Of a stretch of 64,000 nt of DNA, positions 28,001 through 37,380 are shown piece after piece (positions within the stretch are counted from its first letter, which is position 1; every line of letters begins with the position of its first letter). A model generated the notes under the pieces. The model did not search any database, had not been told where the DNA came from, and saw only the letters and a program-made list of their open reading frames with translations. The stretch is from Apis mellifera (taxonomy: Eukaryota > Arthropoda > Insecta > Hymenoptera > Apidae). The stretch is taken from positions 1,706,501 to 1,770,500 of the forward strand of contig NC_037642.1 in the NCBI RefSeq assembly GCF_003254395.2. Direction: 5' to 3'. The position numbers and the translations under genes are program-made.

Positions 28001-31000
28001 ACTTTGGGCTGGGTAACGGCAGCCTGGCCGGGATCGTGGTGGACAACAACGGCGAGTTCAAGCTCATCCAGACGGCGGGGTTGCAGAAGACTAATGTGCT
28101 GGTGCAAACTGGCTCCCTGAGCCCGGCCCTCGCGTTCAAGAAGGAGATGAGGCTGGCGACACCCAAGATGGAGCCCGTCACCGTCAACCTTGGCCTGAAC
28201 GTGCAGACGAACGTGCATCAGTACAACGCCGGCCAGTTCAATCAGCAACAGGTGGTGAACCCGACCAAGTTTCTCATACAGACGAACGTGGCCAAGGGTG
28301 GCAGTCTGAGGCAGAAGGTGGCCGCCTCCGGTGGAGGGAACCTGCCTGTCCCGGTCGAGCAGATCAAGGAGGAGCTGTTGGACGAGGACGTGTTCCTTAA
28401 TCCCAGCAACGTGCCGGCTGGCAGCCCTGTCAGGCAGTGCAGGAAAAGGCCACGCATGGACGGGGGGGGAGGCCTCTACGCGAGCGCCTCGTATCCGTCC
28501 AGATTGAGGAAAGCCTGCGACAGGCATTGGGACAGCAGCTACACGCCGCCACCGATCTTGGATCCATCCCGCCCCGGGCCGGGCCTCTACGCCAGGCTGC
28601 ATCAGTACGAGAGGGATTCTGACTTCAGCTCCGACGATTCCCAAGGGAACGACGGCCCTCCACCTAGAATTAATATCGGCACGAGGTATCAGGCTACGAT
28701 ACCACCGGTCGGCAGCGACGGGGACAGAGGAAAGGGGGAGCCGGAGGCCGACCATCTGCTCTGGGATCCTGGTATAAATAACGTGCTGACGGACAATGAA
28801 TGTAAGTAAGAAGATTTTTGCTCGTGGATTTGGTTTTATACGAGGAATTATTCGTGAACAGTATTATTTTGAGACGCTTGGTTTTGACATTTGACGAGTT
28901 CAGAAAGAAATGTGGTGTAATGTAAAAATGAAGTGAAACGAAGCAAGGAATCGTGTATATTTGTCATATAATATGTAATAATTAATATTTGGAAGATATA
29001 CAGATTTTTGTGCAAACGATAATTTTTGTGTAACCACTTTTACTCTGAATTCTTCATTGAATATTGGTGAACAATTTCTTCTCTCGCTTGTACATACGCA
29101 TTTTTCAAAAACAAGAAAGCTTACGTAGAATTCGAGTGTATTTTGTACAAAGCAAATTAAAATTTTTATATATCGTGAATGTTGAAGAAATAATCGGAAA
29201 TTTGAAATCAAGTTTTTTCATTCTTCTTAGTAGTAAATTATTATGAAGCTCTCGAATTAAAAATTTGCATATCATTTTTCCTCTGAATTCTCCAGATTAA
29301 ATATTCATCGCAATGAATATTGACGAGCTATTTAAAACGATATATAATCGATATGATAAATAAAAAATTGAAAAATAATGCATTAAGATATTATTGTTTG
29401 AAGCCAGTATACAGTAAATTTATCGATATAATAAAGTTTCATAGCGATGAATTTTCGTATTATAAATTTTAAATGTAAAAGTAAAAAACCGAAGAAAAAT
29501 ATAGCGTAGAGGAAAATAATAATTTTGTAAAAAGCTGTTTATTATTTTATAAAAATACAATTATTATTTTATGGAATAAAACTCAGTTTCATCTGGTCCC
29601 CGATTAAAGCGAGCAATCGATTTTCATTGATCAATGTTCCGCAATATTTTTACTTATCACACACACACACACACATCACAGGGGATGCATCAAAAGAATA
29701 AATAGATTACGCATAAACGTAGATCGTAATGAAATACAAGAGGGTGGCGCATACGTGAAGCGTTTGCAATATTGCATATCGTCGCCATGGAACAAAGACA
29801 AATTGCATTTAGTTTACGATTTCGCGCGAGAATGCGTTGTTTCCGCGCGATCAAATTCTATCTGAAACGAAAAAAAAAAAAAACTTTTGTTTTGCAGTGG
29901 ATATGTACCTACAATTTGCATGCTGCGCCGCGGTACCAGGTGGAGGAAGAAACAAAGAATACGCGCTTCATCTGCTGCACATGTGCAAAGGGAATATTCA
30001 TGTACGATACTTTCACTTTAATTTCTTTATTCCATTCCATTCTACACTACAATCTGTAAACGATCTCATTTTTCTCTCTTTCCTTCGATACAATTTTTAA
30101 AAAGTAGATGTTTAAAAGAGAGGAACGAAGAGAGTGAAAAGAATAGTAAACGTTTTTTTATTTCTAATGGAATTATTCGTGCGTTAAAGATTAATTAGAA
30201 GAATCACTTTCATTCAAATCATTTTCATTTTATATTTCTATACTCGTTTCTCTATCCTTTAAATTTTTTTAGTTTTAATCTGATATTTCATATTTACTTA
30301 ATGTAAATTTAATTACATGCTTTTACAGAAAAAAATTTGCAATTTATTATCTCTTCGTTCCAGAAAAGGATTATTCTCTAAAAACAAATAAAATGATCAA
30401 ACAATGCATGCGTGTAAAATATATGCTCTAATTATACTAATACACTATTGTACTAATATTTTCAAATAATCATCATCTATAAAAATAGTAATCTTAACCT
30501 TCTCAATGATCTTGATTATCACTTATGATTCACAAATAATCTTGATCTGTAACTTAAATGTGTAACAAATTACACTTCTTCACACAATTTTCATAATATT
30601 GCTATTATAATGAAAGGACAGTAATTCCCCTTTAGAATTCTAATTCTAAATCGAATCCTGAATAATAATATTTGAGAATTCGATTAATAAAGAATCAAAT
30701 GCATCTCGTTAATACATTTCTATTTTCCAAAATTGGCGAGAAAAAATCGGGGATTACTGTGTAATGGAATTAATAGAATTCTCGATCGAATCACGATTGA
30801 TACGATTCCAGGAGGCCATGCTAAAGTTAATGAGACCAACACCTCCGTTGCCAGCGGAACACCCGTTGCTCAGTTACGAGTGTCACGAGTCCGACCGATG
30901 GACGTCGCAAGAGATGGACGCATTCTACCAGGGCCTGTTGAAGTACAACAAGGATTTCTCTGCGATCTCGCGGGACGTGGGTGGCAAGTCCGCGAAACAA

Positions 31001-34000
31001 TGCGTGCAATTCTATTATCTGTGGAAGAGGCTCTGCCCGGACGAATACAGCAGACTTCGTGTTCGCCACGGTAAACCAAAGATTAAGACAGAGAGCAAGG
31101 ATTGCAAGGATACCAGGGAGCTTCGCGACGCCATTGCATCGGTCACGGAGATGGACTTTAGCGAAGACAAATCCATTCTTCATCGCACTCTGGTGAGTTC
31201 GATCGATGAATCTGTAAATCATCAATTATAAAAGATTTTTGTATCTCTTCTTTATAATTTTGATTTAACTCGAAACATCTGTTGCAATAATAGTTTAAAA
31301 TTGAATGATATACTTTTGATCAATCTGTATTATTAAAAAGATTAAATCGATTTAAGGAAAGATTAGAGAAAAAATTGTGAATTTTTCTCTCAGTTACAGA
31401 CAAATGAGAGAGAAAACTCGGCTACTCTGACCACCAGCGACGGAGAGCTGAGATTATTTGCATACGACTGCCCCGATGTGAGTACCATTCACGCATAGTA
31501 TCTCTATGTATTTTATCTTTTACCTACAAGCTTTACAAATAAAACGAATAATTCAAAACGAATACAATGATTATACTTGAACAAAAGAACGATATAATTT
31601 TTTTTATTTTTTTTTTATTAGGAATGTTTCTTTTTTCACAAAAATATATATACAATATTCGTTTTCATTTATTTTTTAACAACAAACATCGATCGATCGT
31701 TAAATGTCTAGAGAATTCTATCTAAAGTATTATTGTATTATCTTTCGAAATCTTTCAAATTCTCAAACTAACCAACTTGTCGAGTATCGAGTACGAATCG
31801 TTCTAAAAAAAAAATCCTTTCTTTCCAATCATTTAAACGAATAATATCATTAACAAATAACGAACGAGATTCTCAATATTGAAATAAATGGATCGATTCT
31901 TACTCGATCCATACTCGTGAAAGCGCGTGACAATACTCGACACGCGTGTAGGATGATAACGCGTGAACGTTTAAGTGTCGCATGTGACTTGTTGTTGGAC
32001 CTGTCGTTTCTACTTTTCTCTCACGCTTTCTTCTCACAAATGGTACAAGCGCGTTGTGCGTTTGCGTGAAACCACACGTTTTTTTCTGCGTTCTACTTAT
32101 TTTTTTACATGTATTACTTATTATACGTCATCGCCGTCTTCGTCTTCGTCTTCGTCGTCGTCGCCGTCGTCGTCGCCCCCCTCGTCGCAGTCTTCGTCGT
32201 CGTACATTGTTGTTGTTTGTTTGTGTTGTTTATTTTGGCTTTGTGTTTCTTTGTGTTGTCAGAGCTTTAGCGGAAGTGTAACAGTAACGATGGCCGGGAG
32301 CACCCAAACCGCCCAAACCGGCAATACCGGCCACGCCACAGTCAACACCAACTCACAAACTCACACTAGTTCTGAGCAACAACTACCCGTGCCCACCCCA
32401 CTTCACTACCCCTGCAAGATTTGCGGGAAGTAAGTCTCCAATCTCTAATCTAAAAAAGAAAAAAAAAAAAAAGAAAAAGAAAAAAAAAGAAAAGAAAAAA
32501 AGAAACTTTAAATCCGTTCGAACAAATTAAAACCGACGGCCCAGCCAATGACACAAGTGACTTAATTAACACGGCGGGTTATCGAGCGGCAAGTATCGGC
32601 GCAAGCACAGTTATAGAGAACACTTTGCTTTTTCTAGAGAGAGAGAGAGAGGGAGAGAGAGGGAGAGAGGGAGAGAAAGGGAGGGAGAGAGAGAAAGAAT
32701 ATACGGAAAGCCTTCCTGCATACAAGTTTATCTTCTTTTTCTCGATCCACGTAGCGTGTTCTCAGTGCTCGTTTTGTAGCTTTCGGTTATACGTGTTGTA
32801 TACTTAACAGAGTTCAGGGAATAACAGGGATATATTATTGGATATATGCTTGTGCATTTATGCAAAATTTGAGCGCGTAACAGAATGTGTAATCGTGGAA
32901 ATATAAAATAGTAAAAGAGTAAAGAAAATGATCTTTATTGAAAGTAAATTGGAAAATTCGTTAAATTGCAAACAAAAGTTAGAAATAATGAGTTATTGAA
33001 CAAATGTCCCTGATATTTATTGCAACTCTGTACTACAAACATAATACCTTCACAGAACGACTCATCACGATGCTTGTATCCTATTTGCTGCTATTCGTGC
33101 CGCTTTTTAATTTAATATTTCTTCTTTTTTTTTTTTTACTTACTACAATATTAACATGAATAAGTAATTGTACAATGTATTGTATTGTAGCAGCAAGTTG
33201 GATATTTATAAGAAGAATCCACTATTCTCTATGTACAATGTACTGAAATAACTCATACATATATCTTTGAACAAATTAAATGATATTATGAAGTACTTTT
33301 GATTCTTGATTCTTAATTTTTTACATTTTTTTTTCTTTTTCATATAGAAATATGCTTGTATACGATCTCTGCATAATTTATGTTCCATCCTGAAATTGAA
33401 TCGATTATTTATTTATTTTATATTTGTCTAAATTTTGAAAGAAAAATTTTGCAGAAATGTTGCAAAAGTGTACATGTAACATAGAACATAGTGCAATGTT
33501 TGTAATGACACGTAGTAGCATATGACTATGTCATATTAATGACAATTTTATTTCCTTTTGTTTTCGTTATTTACACGTGCATCGTAGCAAAAAAAAAAAA
33601 ATATGTATTTTTTTCTTTTATTTGTAAAATTAATTTTTTTTTATACATTTTTATTTCTCAAATTAAATCGTATTTGCGTTGCCGCGTTGTCACTTACATT
33701 TCTTTTGTTTTGTGAACCAGCATTTCGATCTCGTTCATTTGAATTACAATCGTCCCAGTACGGTTACACGCCGCACGTGAATAATTCCGGCAATAAATAT
33801 TTAGAACGCTTGCATTATCATAAAATCGATAATTAATGTTGCAGCGCATCATACGCATGATCTGTCATTAATTAGCTCAATGTTCATACGTTGTTGTCAT
33901 CACGATCATAATATACAGGGCGCATCGGTCAAGATACGTTTAACAAAAATTACAGGTGTTTTTTTAAACCTATGGGAATTATATAGCAAAGATTAATGAG

Positions 34001-34852
34001 ACAAAAATATGTGAAATTCCCCTTTTCACCAAACCCAGATAGCACCAGAGATACATTTTGAACGTTTTATGATATATAAATCTTGAAAATATCTTTAAAT
34101 TCATATCGTAGAATAAATATTAATCCAAGATTAATATCACAATAATTTATCACAATAAATACAATAATAATAAATGAAAATTGTTGAATATTATAGCCAC
34201 CATCTTATAACGTATTAGACTTTTAAGACTTAAACGATACAATCTGTTTCATTGAATTATATATCATTTTCAAGTCCATTATTTATGAATCTCGAGTTAA
34301 TTAAAAAATTAAAAAAAAAAGAAATCTTGTGCTATCTGGGATCTATTATCAACATCGATCAAATATCGCAATAGTTCCCCCTTTTTCCTTGATTCGCATA
34401 GTCTGTATGCTACGTACCGAGCCAAAGCATCGTGTGATTCATCTCTTAATCTACTATGATCCGTCGAAAAAAAAAGATGAGAGAAAGGAGGATCATTGAT
34501 CTAACGCGATCTATTCGATTTATATTGCAGAGTTTTCAACAAAGTGAAAAGCAGAAGCGCGCACATGAAATCCCACAGGCCGGTACCCTCGCCCGATTCA
34601 ACGGGGCAGGAATCTAAGAGGCCTGTCCAACAGCAATCCAAGACGCAACAATCCCAACAATCCATCCAGCAACAGCGTCAACAACAGCAGCAGCAACCGC
34701 AGCAACAACAGCAGCAGCAACAGCAAGCGAGCAGCGTTTCATCACAGGCCCAAGATTTCAATCAGCAGCAACTGCCTCCCAGCAACGGCGACACCGGCGC
34801 TCAGAACCCAGCGCATTTATGGCACAATCCGACACGGTTCAGGCCACCATAG
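4660..34852 (+). CDS. MiDAC-type ELM2-SANT zinc-finger corepressor scaffold (TRERF1/MIDEAS/ZNF541 family), 5' end outside window
   Basis: Ten exons splice in frame into 3594 nt (1197 residues plus stop TAG at 34850-34852). Domains, numbered from the first visible codon: a Gln-rich start; C2H2 finger at 68-88 (CNLC...HMRLH, followed by GGY); a basic segment 95-132 containing ASVSVRALIEEKI; a 24-Gln tract in exon 4; a long Pro/Ser-rich region 335-800; ELM2 about 802-888 (INIGTRYQ, then CCAAVPGGGRNKEYALHLLH); SANT about 907-955; a second C2H2 finger at 1086-1106 (CKIC...HMKSH); and a Gln-rich tail. ELM2-SANT modules bind HDAC1/2, and in vertebrates this family builds the MiDAC complex with DNTTIP1. 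A nuclear deacetylase-scaffold role here is inferred from family. The start codon is not in the window, since the first visible exon opens in phase 0 within polyQ. The finger-ELM2-SANT-finger order sets it apart from MTA, RERE, MIER and CoREST proteins. Confidence 0.88.
4942..14799 (+). other. Intron A of the large gene, 9.9 kb
   Basis: Bounded by GTAAGC and TTCCAG. It is mostly AT-rich. Features are a GC-richer block with a G-rich run near 5750-5790, a poly-A tract at 7618-7640, a (CCAT)n microsatellite at 8013-8066 inside a CpG-richer block (7740-8340), and CpG-richer islands at about 9590-9980 and 13120-13470 that may be regulatory. No internal exon is convincing. Confidence 0.65.
8013..8066. 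repeat. (CCAT)n microsatellite, about 13 units
   Basis: An uninterrupted tetranucleotide repeat of 54 bp. It is open in several frames (Ser-Ile-His-Pro or Trp-Met-Asp-Gly repeats), which explains the spurious ORFs on both strands here. Confidence 0.95.
14800..14914 (+). CDS. Exon B: basic linker exon
   Basis: The acceptor is TTATTCCAG at 14799 and the donor is ACTG|GTAAGT at 14915. The exon is 115 nt, entering in phase 0 and leaving one base. It encodes a Lys/Glu-rich start followed by PPLQTASVSVRALIEEKI. Frame continuity with exons A and C, and both strong splice sites, support it despite its small size. Confidence 0.8.
17843..17999. repeat. Local direct duplication, two about 68-bp copies
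   Basis: Copies at about 17843-17910 and 17932-17999 share TTTAGTCTGATGGAACATTG and TACGTTCTACTTTGAC, then TATAAATAGAAATTAGGAT, with a period of 89 bp. Only a few differences separate them, so the duplication is recent. Confidence 0.85.
18700..18970. promoter_or_regulatory. Candidate enhancer block rich in POU/homeodomain-like motifs
   Basis: This 270-bp stretch has high sequence complexity, unlike the surrounding low-complexity AT-rich intron. It includes two octamer-like TTGCATATT motifs 22 bp apart and several TAAT/ATTA cores. The role is inferred from motif content only. Confidence 0.3.
21055..21191 (+). repeat. 137-bp direct repeat, copy 1
   Basis: Matches 22015-22151 in the same orientation, exactly 960 bp away, with substitutions only. 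The shared core includes GAAAGAATGAAGGGAAACAT and CTCTCGTTTCGTTGAAAT. There are no terminal inverted repeats and no ORF. Confidence 0.88.
22015..22151 (+). repeat. 137-bp direct repeat, copy 2
   Basis: Second copy of the repeat at 21055-21191. The two copies bracket a CpG-rich island (21330-21800). Confidence 0.88.
24399..24670 (+). CDS. Exon C: Gln/Ala-rich exon with tandem acceptor
   Basis: The acceptor is a TAGCAG pair, so splicing after 24398 or after 24401 both keep the frame and differ by one alanine. The donor is AAG|GTGGTT at 24671, which is weak, but the frame stops 21 nt later in the intron. The exon encodes residues 133-223. It is GC-richer than its flanks and ends in a run of alternating Gln and Ala. 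Confidence 0.8.
24671..24850 (+). other. Intron C, 180 bp
   Basis: A short AT-rich intron with donor GTGGTT and acceptor ATTAAAG, containing AATTC repeats. Its ends are set by frame continuity between exons C and D. Confidence 0.7.
24851..25183 (+). CDS. Exon D: 24-residue polyglutamine exon
   Basis: The acceptor is ATTAAAG at 24850 and the donor is CAA|GTGAGT at 25184. The exon is 333 nt, phase 0 at both ends. It encodes MAVKRTTSDPGQRLHLTYQ (after four residues), then an uninterrupted run of 24 Gln codons at 24944-25015 mixing CAG and CAA, then an acidic/aromatic segment ending VLLHATQLDSLQ. The segment after polyQ may be an activation or partner-binding region, but I cannot assign it. Confidence 0.83.
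26234..27147 (-). mobile_element. Mariner-family transposon, internally deleted, 914 bp
   Basis: Terminal inverted repeats TTGGGTTGGCAACTAA (left) and TTTAGTTGCCAACCCAA (right) are flanked by TA at 26232-26233 and 27148-27149, the classic mariner target duplication. The element is shorter than the usual ~1.3 kb because part of the transposase 5' region is missing. It resembles the mariners already known to be common in honey bee genomes. The exact subfamily would need alignment. Confidence 0.93.
26308..27111 (-). pseudogene. Mariner transposase relic, catalytic half open, N-terminus lost
   Basis: The minus-strand frame retains the end of the DNA-binding region (CEIAEKLHVSHTCIENHLKQ, then LGYVQKLD), a TGA stop at 26983-26985 where mariners have the Trp of WVPHEL, and then an open reading frame of about 206 residues to TAA at 26308. 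That ORF keeps the DD34D triad: Asp 19 in TGDEK, Asp 111 in HHDNARPH and Asp 146 in SPDLAPSDYFLF. Roughly the first 100 residues of a normal ~345-residue transposase are absent. It cannot make a functional transposase. Confidence 0.92.
27268..28801 (+). CDS. Exon E: large GC-rich Pro/Ser-rich exon, start of ELM2
   Basis: The acceptor is GTTTCAG at 27267 and the donor is GAAT|GTAAGT at 28802. The exon is 1534 nt and leaves one base. It encodes 511 complete residues: many SP and SPLPSPL-type repeats, a patch with RRFEFQSYKFITSQNLVDFG, a basic CRKRPRM motif that could be a nuclear localisation signal, an acidic SDFSSDDSQGNDG patch, and the start of ELM2 at INIGTRYQ. The exon is strikingly GC- and CpG-rich compared with the introns on both sides. 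Confidence 0.92.
28802..29897 (+). other. Intron E, 1.1 kb
   Basis: An AT-rich intron between GTAAGT and TTTGCAG. It contains a short (CA)n run near 29659-29674 and a 12-13-base A tract just before the polypyrimidine tract. No exon or element is recognised. Confidence 0.7.
29898..30001 (+). CDS. Exon F: core of the ELM2 domain
   Basis: The acceptor is TGTTTTGCAG at 29897 and the donor is CAT|GTACGA at 30002. The exon is 104 nt, taking one base from exon E and ending in phase 0. It encodes DMYLQFACCAAVPGGGRNK and ALHLLHMCKGNIH, matching the conserved ELM2 core of the TRERF1/MIDEAS family. The donor is non-ideal, but the joined sequence GNIH-EAMLKLM restores the ELM2 end. Confidence 0.87.
30002..30811 (+). 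other. Intron F, 810 bp
   Basis: An AT-rich intron between GTACGA and TTCCAG, with no recognisable element. Confidence 0.7.
30812..31192 (+). CDS. Exon G: end of ELM2 and SANT domain
   Basis: The acceptor is GATTCCAG at 30811 and the donor is CTG|GTGAGT at 31193. The exon is 381 nt, phase 0 at both ends. It encodes EAMLKLM (ELM2 end), then a SANT/Myb-like domain from DRWTSQEMDAFYQGL through FSAISRDVGGKSAKQCVQFYYLWKR. These are the aromatic and charged positions expected of a SANT domain that docks class I HDACs. Confidence 0.93.
31193..31393 (+). other. Intron G, 201 bp
   Basis: A short AT-rich intron ending in a CAG-TTA-CAG acceptor pair. Confidence 0.7.
31394..31477 (+). CDS. Exon H: short acidic linker exon
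   Basis: Two acceptors lie six bases apart (CAG at 31393 and CAG at 31399). Both keep the frame and differ by Leu-Gln. The donor is GAT|GTGAGT at 31478. The exon encodes TNERENSATLTTSDGELRL and a short aromatic-acidic end. No domain is recognised. Confidence 0.75.
31478..32262 (+). other. Intron H, 785 bp, with a (TCG/TCT) repeat near its 3' end
   Basis: Bounded by GTGAGT and TTGTCAG. A CG-containing trinucleotide repeat (about 32126-32203) lies just upstream of the acceptor. The last ~290 bp are stop-free in the frame of exon I. Confidence 0.65.
32126..32203. repeat. Imperfect (TCG/TCT/GCC) trinucleotide repeat
   Basis: Units of CGT, CTT and CCG predominate. In the frame of exon I they would read as a poly-Ser/Pro tract. 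Confidence 0.85.
32263..32429 (+). CDS. Exon I: Thr/Gln-rich linker and first half of C-terminal C2H2 finger
   Basis: The acceptor is TTGTTGTCAG ending at 32262 and the donor is GGGAA|GTAAGT at 32430. The exon is 167 nt and leaves two bases. It encodes a low-complexity Thr/Gln/Ser linker and then YPCKICGK, so the intron splits the second zinc finger just after its two cysteines. Confidence 0.85.
32430..34530 (+). other. Intron I, 2.1 kb, with an inverted-repeat element
   Basis: Bounded by GTAAGT and TTGCAG. It contains A-rich and (GA)n purine tracts at 32455-32695, AT-rich DNA, and a 307-bp inverted-repeat element (34034-34340). No coding exon is seen. Confidence 0.7.
34034..34340. mobile_element. 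Candidate MITE, 307 bp, with 12-bp perfect terminal inverted repeats
   Basis: The left end CCCAGATAGCAC is the exact reverse complement of the right end GTGCTATCTGGG. Subterminal sequences also pair partly (TATAAATCTTGAAAAT against ATTTTCAAGTCCATTATTTAT). There is no ORF, and no clear target-site duplication is visible, so the superfamily is unknown. Confidence 0.6.
34531..34852 (+). CDS. Exon J: second half of C2H2 finger, polyQ tail and stop
   Basis: The acceptor is TATATTGCAG at 34530. With the two bases carried over the frame reads KVFNKVKSRSAHMKSH, completing the C2H2 finger (His 1102 and 1106). A Gln-rich tail with CAG/CAA tracts follows and ends at TAG 34850-34852. The KVKSRSAHMKSH core is characteristic of the C-terminal finger in this family. 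Confidence 0.88.
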
Positions 34853-36048
34853 GACGATGCCCAGCCGGTTCAACTAAAGTTACCTTAACGAAGGCTGTAA
34901 CGGTACGGTAGGAAAGTATTTTACGGTCGCGCGAACTACGTGTAATAGAAACAGGCACTACTAAATATAGGAATATATAGAAAAGGAAAGAAAGGGAATG
35001 AAAAGAGAACGATAAGATTCACGAATATCGTCGGAAGGATCATGCCGGATCAGACGGCACGATGGAGGAGAAGAAAAACGTTAAGAATTAGTGATCCCTC
35101 ACCCCACCTCCCCCCCCCCCTCAAGTGTCGTCCACGATTAGAGCCACCGAAAAGTGTCTCTGATCCTCCTGGCACAGGCGAGAAACGATTTTAGGCGAGA
35201 TAAAGTAAAACGGACACTTCCACGATAGATATATATATATTATATAGTTCCAAGGAAGGATGGATGGAGACGAAGGAAGTTAGAGACGAAGGATAATGAT
35301 AAAAAAAAGAAAAAAATAAATAGATAAAAACGAGAAATACCTCTTATACGCACTATGGACCTGAGCGAAGCGAAATCCCGCGTGTTCTCTGCAGCCAGGC
35401 CAGCCATACACCATAAATTAAATACCTACGCGAAACATGTACATGTAGAAGTGCGAAACGCAAAGTGCATCGAAAGATGAAGCTCGCGAGGTATCTCTAT
35501 CCTCGTCGTTGATCGAAAAGAAAGCAAACTCTCTGGCCAGAAATTCGATTCTAGCTTCTTTTTTTTTCTCTCTTTTTTCCTCGAAGAAATTTAAACAGAA
35601 GAGAGACGAAACGGGGATAGAGATCCCTCGAGGGCGTTCTACTTCGCAGCCGTAGTCGAAGCTCTGTTCAACGAGGAGACAGGGTAACGGAAGTCCTTCT
35701 ATTCGTGTTTAGAAAACGTGGAATGGACGAAACGTCGAAATCGATCGATGGGATAATAATCGAACGTGCAAGCTTTCCGTCTATTTCTTTGTCTTTTTTT
35801 TTCTTTTTGTAATTTCGTTTCTTCTTTATTGACGAAGAGGATATCGTAATAATATCGAATATGAATCTATTAAATATCCTAGAACTCTTAACGCGAACGT
35901 CGAATATATATACATCGGATGATGATGTTTGTTCCAAGTCTTTTTTTATTTTTCTCGATTTTAATTAACAGGGGGTAAAAGTTCATTGGACAAGTTGAAT
36001 GGGGGAATTGGTCACGATTATTCGTGGTTTTCGATGTGTACCTATTAT

Positions 36049-36086
<38 letters not shown>

Positions 36087-36765
36087 ATATATATATATGC
36101 ACGTAAAATGTTTCCTGGATTGTGCCACAAGACATTAAAACTGTTACCTGTTGCCCTCCTTGTCATTCTTTTTTTTTTTTTAAATCTTTCAGATCATTTC
36201 CTCTTCTTTTCCTTTATTCTTCTCCGTTTATTATATATATATATATATATATAAAATATACGCTCACGGGAATCGGCTCACGAATCGAAATATTTAATCC
36301 ATCAAACGAATCAAAAACTTGAAAGAAGAGAACTTTAGAGAAGATTTACTCCAGAGATGGTAAAAAAATATTTTCATTCATGGGAGATAAAAAGAACGCG
36401 ACGTGATCAAAATTTGTTTTAATTTTAAGACTAATATCAGAATTAAAAAAAAAGAAAAAAAAAATCGAAGAATTTCGAAGTTTATTATTTTAAGAAAAAA
36501 GCAAAGATGATGATCCGTGAACCGGAATCCGTCGTTCTAAAATTAATACGACTTGTTGCACGTTCGCTCTAGTTCTACTTAGTTTAAAATTAAATTAGCG
36601 TATTTAAATGTCGATAAGTAAGCGACTCAATTGTCAAGAGGAAACGTTCGTAGATTTGTTGAAGCTCCCCAAGATTTTTGTTACCTCTGTTACTTAAATA
36701 TATATATAATATATATATATATACATATATTAACTATATTTGTGTCAGAATAAATTTTAATATAT

Positions 36766-36814
<49 letters not shown>

Positions 36815-36903
36815 TATACATATGTATAAACAGATCGATGTAATTTGAAAACGATTCGTAGCCTAGGCAAAATATAGTTCTATCATAGAAGAAAGAGAGA
36901 AAG

Positions 36904-36936
<33 letters not shown>

Positions 36937-37060
36937 TACATACGTTGTTCAAGTTTCACTTCGGTCCGCGATCGATCGTTCGATCGCGATCGAACTGTAA
37001 CATAATTGATTATATACATATACAGCCATGAATACATTATACATATATATATGTATATAT

Positions 37061-37102
<42 letters not shown>

Positions 37103-37380
37103 GCGCATCGAACGAACAGACACGTGGTAGAAAGCGTTTATTTATTAAAATGTGAATGGAAATGAAAAGAAGAGAGAGAGAGAGAAGCGAAAGAAGGGGA
37201 GTGAAGAGGATTATTATTCGACTAACGATAATGATTAAACGTTAGAGATCATCAACTCTATGTGTACATAATCCGTGTACATGCCTGTACATAATTCTAA
37301 ACGTCAGTGTCTGTATGTACAATTCTGAATGAAATTTTAAACGCAAAAATAAAAAATATAACGTAGGCTAGGTTTTAGGT
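34853..37380 (+). other. Probable 3' UTR of the large gene
   Basis: This follows the TAG at 34852 without a splice site or competing ORF. It holds microsatellites ((AT)n at 36052-36098, 36231-36252, 36702-36808 and 37062-37101; (GA)n at 36908-36936), a palindromic hairpin at 36967-36988, and Pumilio-like TGTACATAA motifs near 37263-37295. Candidate AATAAA signals lie at about 36749 and 37346. The true 3' end could be further right. Confidence 0.45.
36908..36936. repeat. (GA)n microsatellite
   Basis: An uninterrupted dinucleotide repeat of about 29 bp in the probable 3' UTR. Confidence 0.9.

Noticed and set aside
27814..28755. 313-codon ORF on the minus strand
   Set aside because: It is the antisense shadow of GC-rich exon E. 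It has no domain, and the + strand frame is clearly coding.
33915..33960. ACAGGGCGCATCGGTCAAG, like a transposon end
   Set aside because: No matching inverted partner or target duplication was found nearby.
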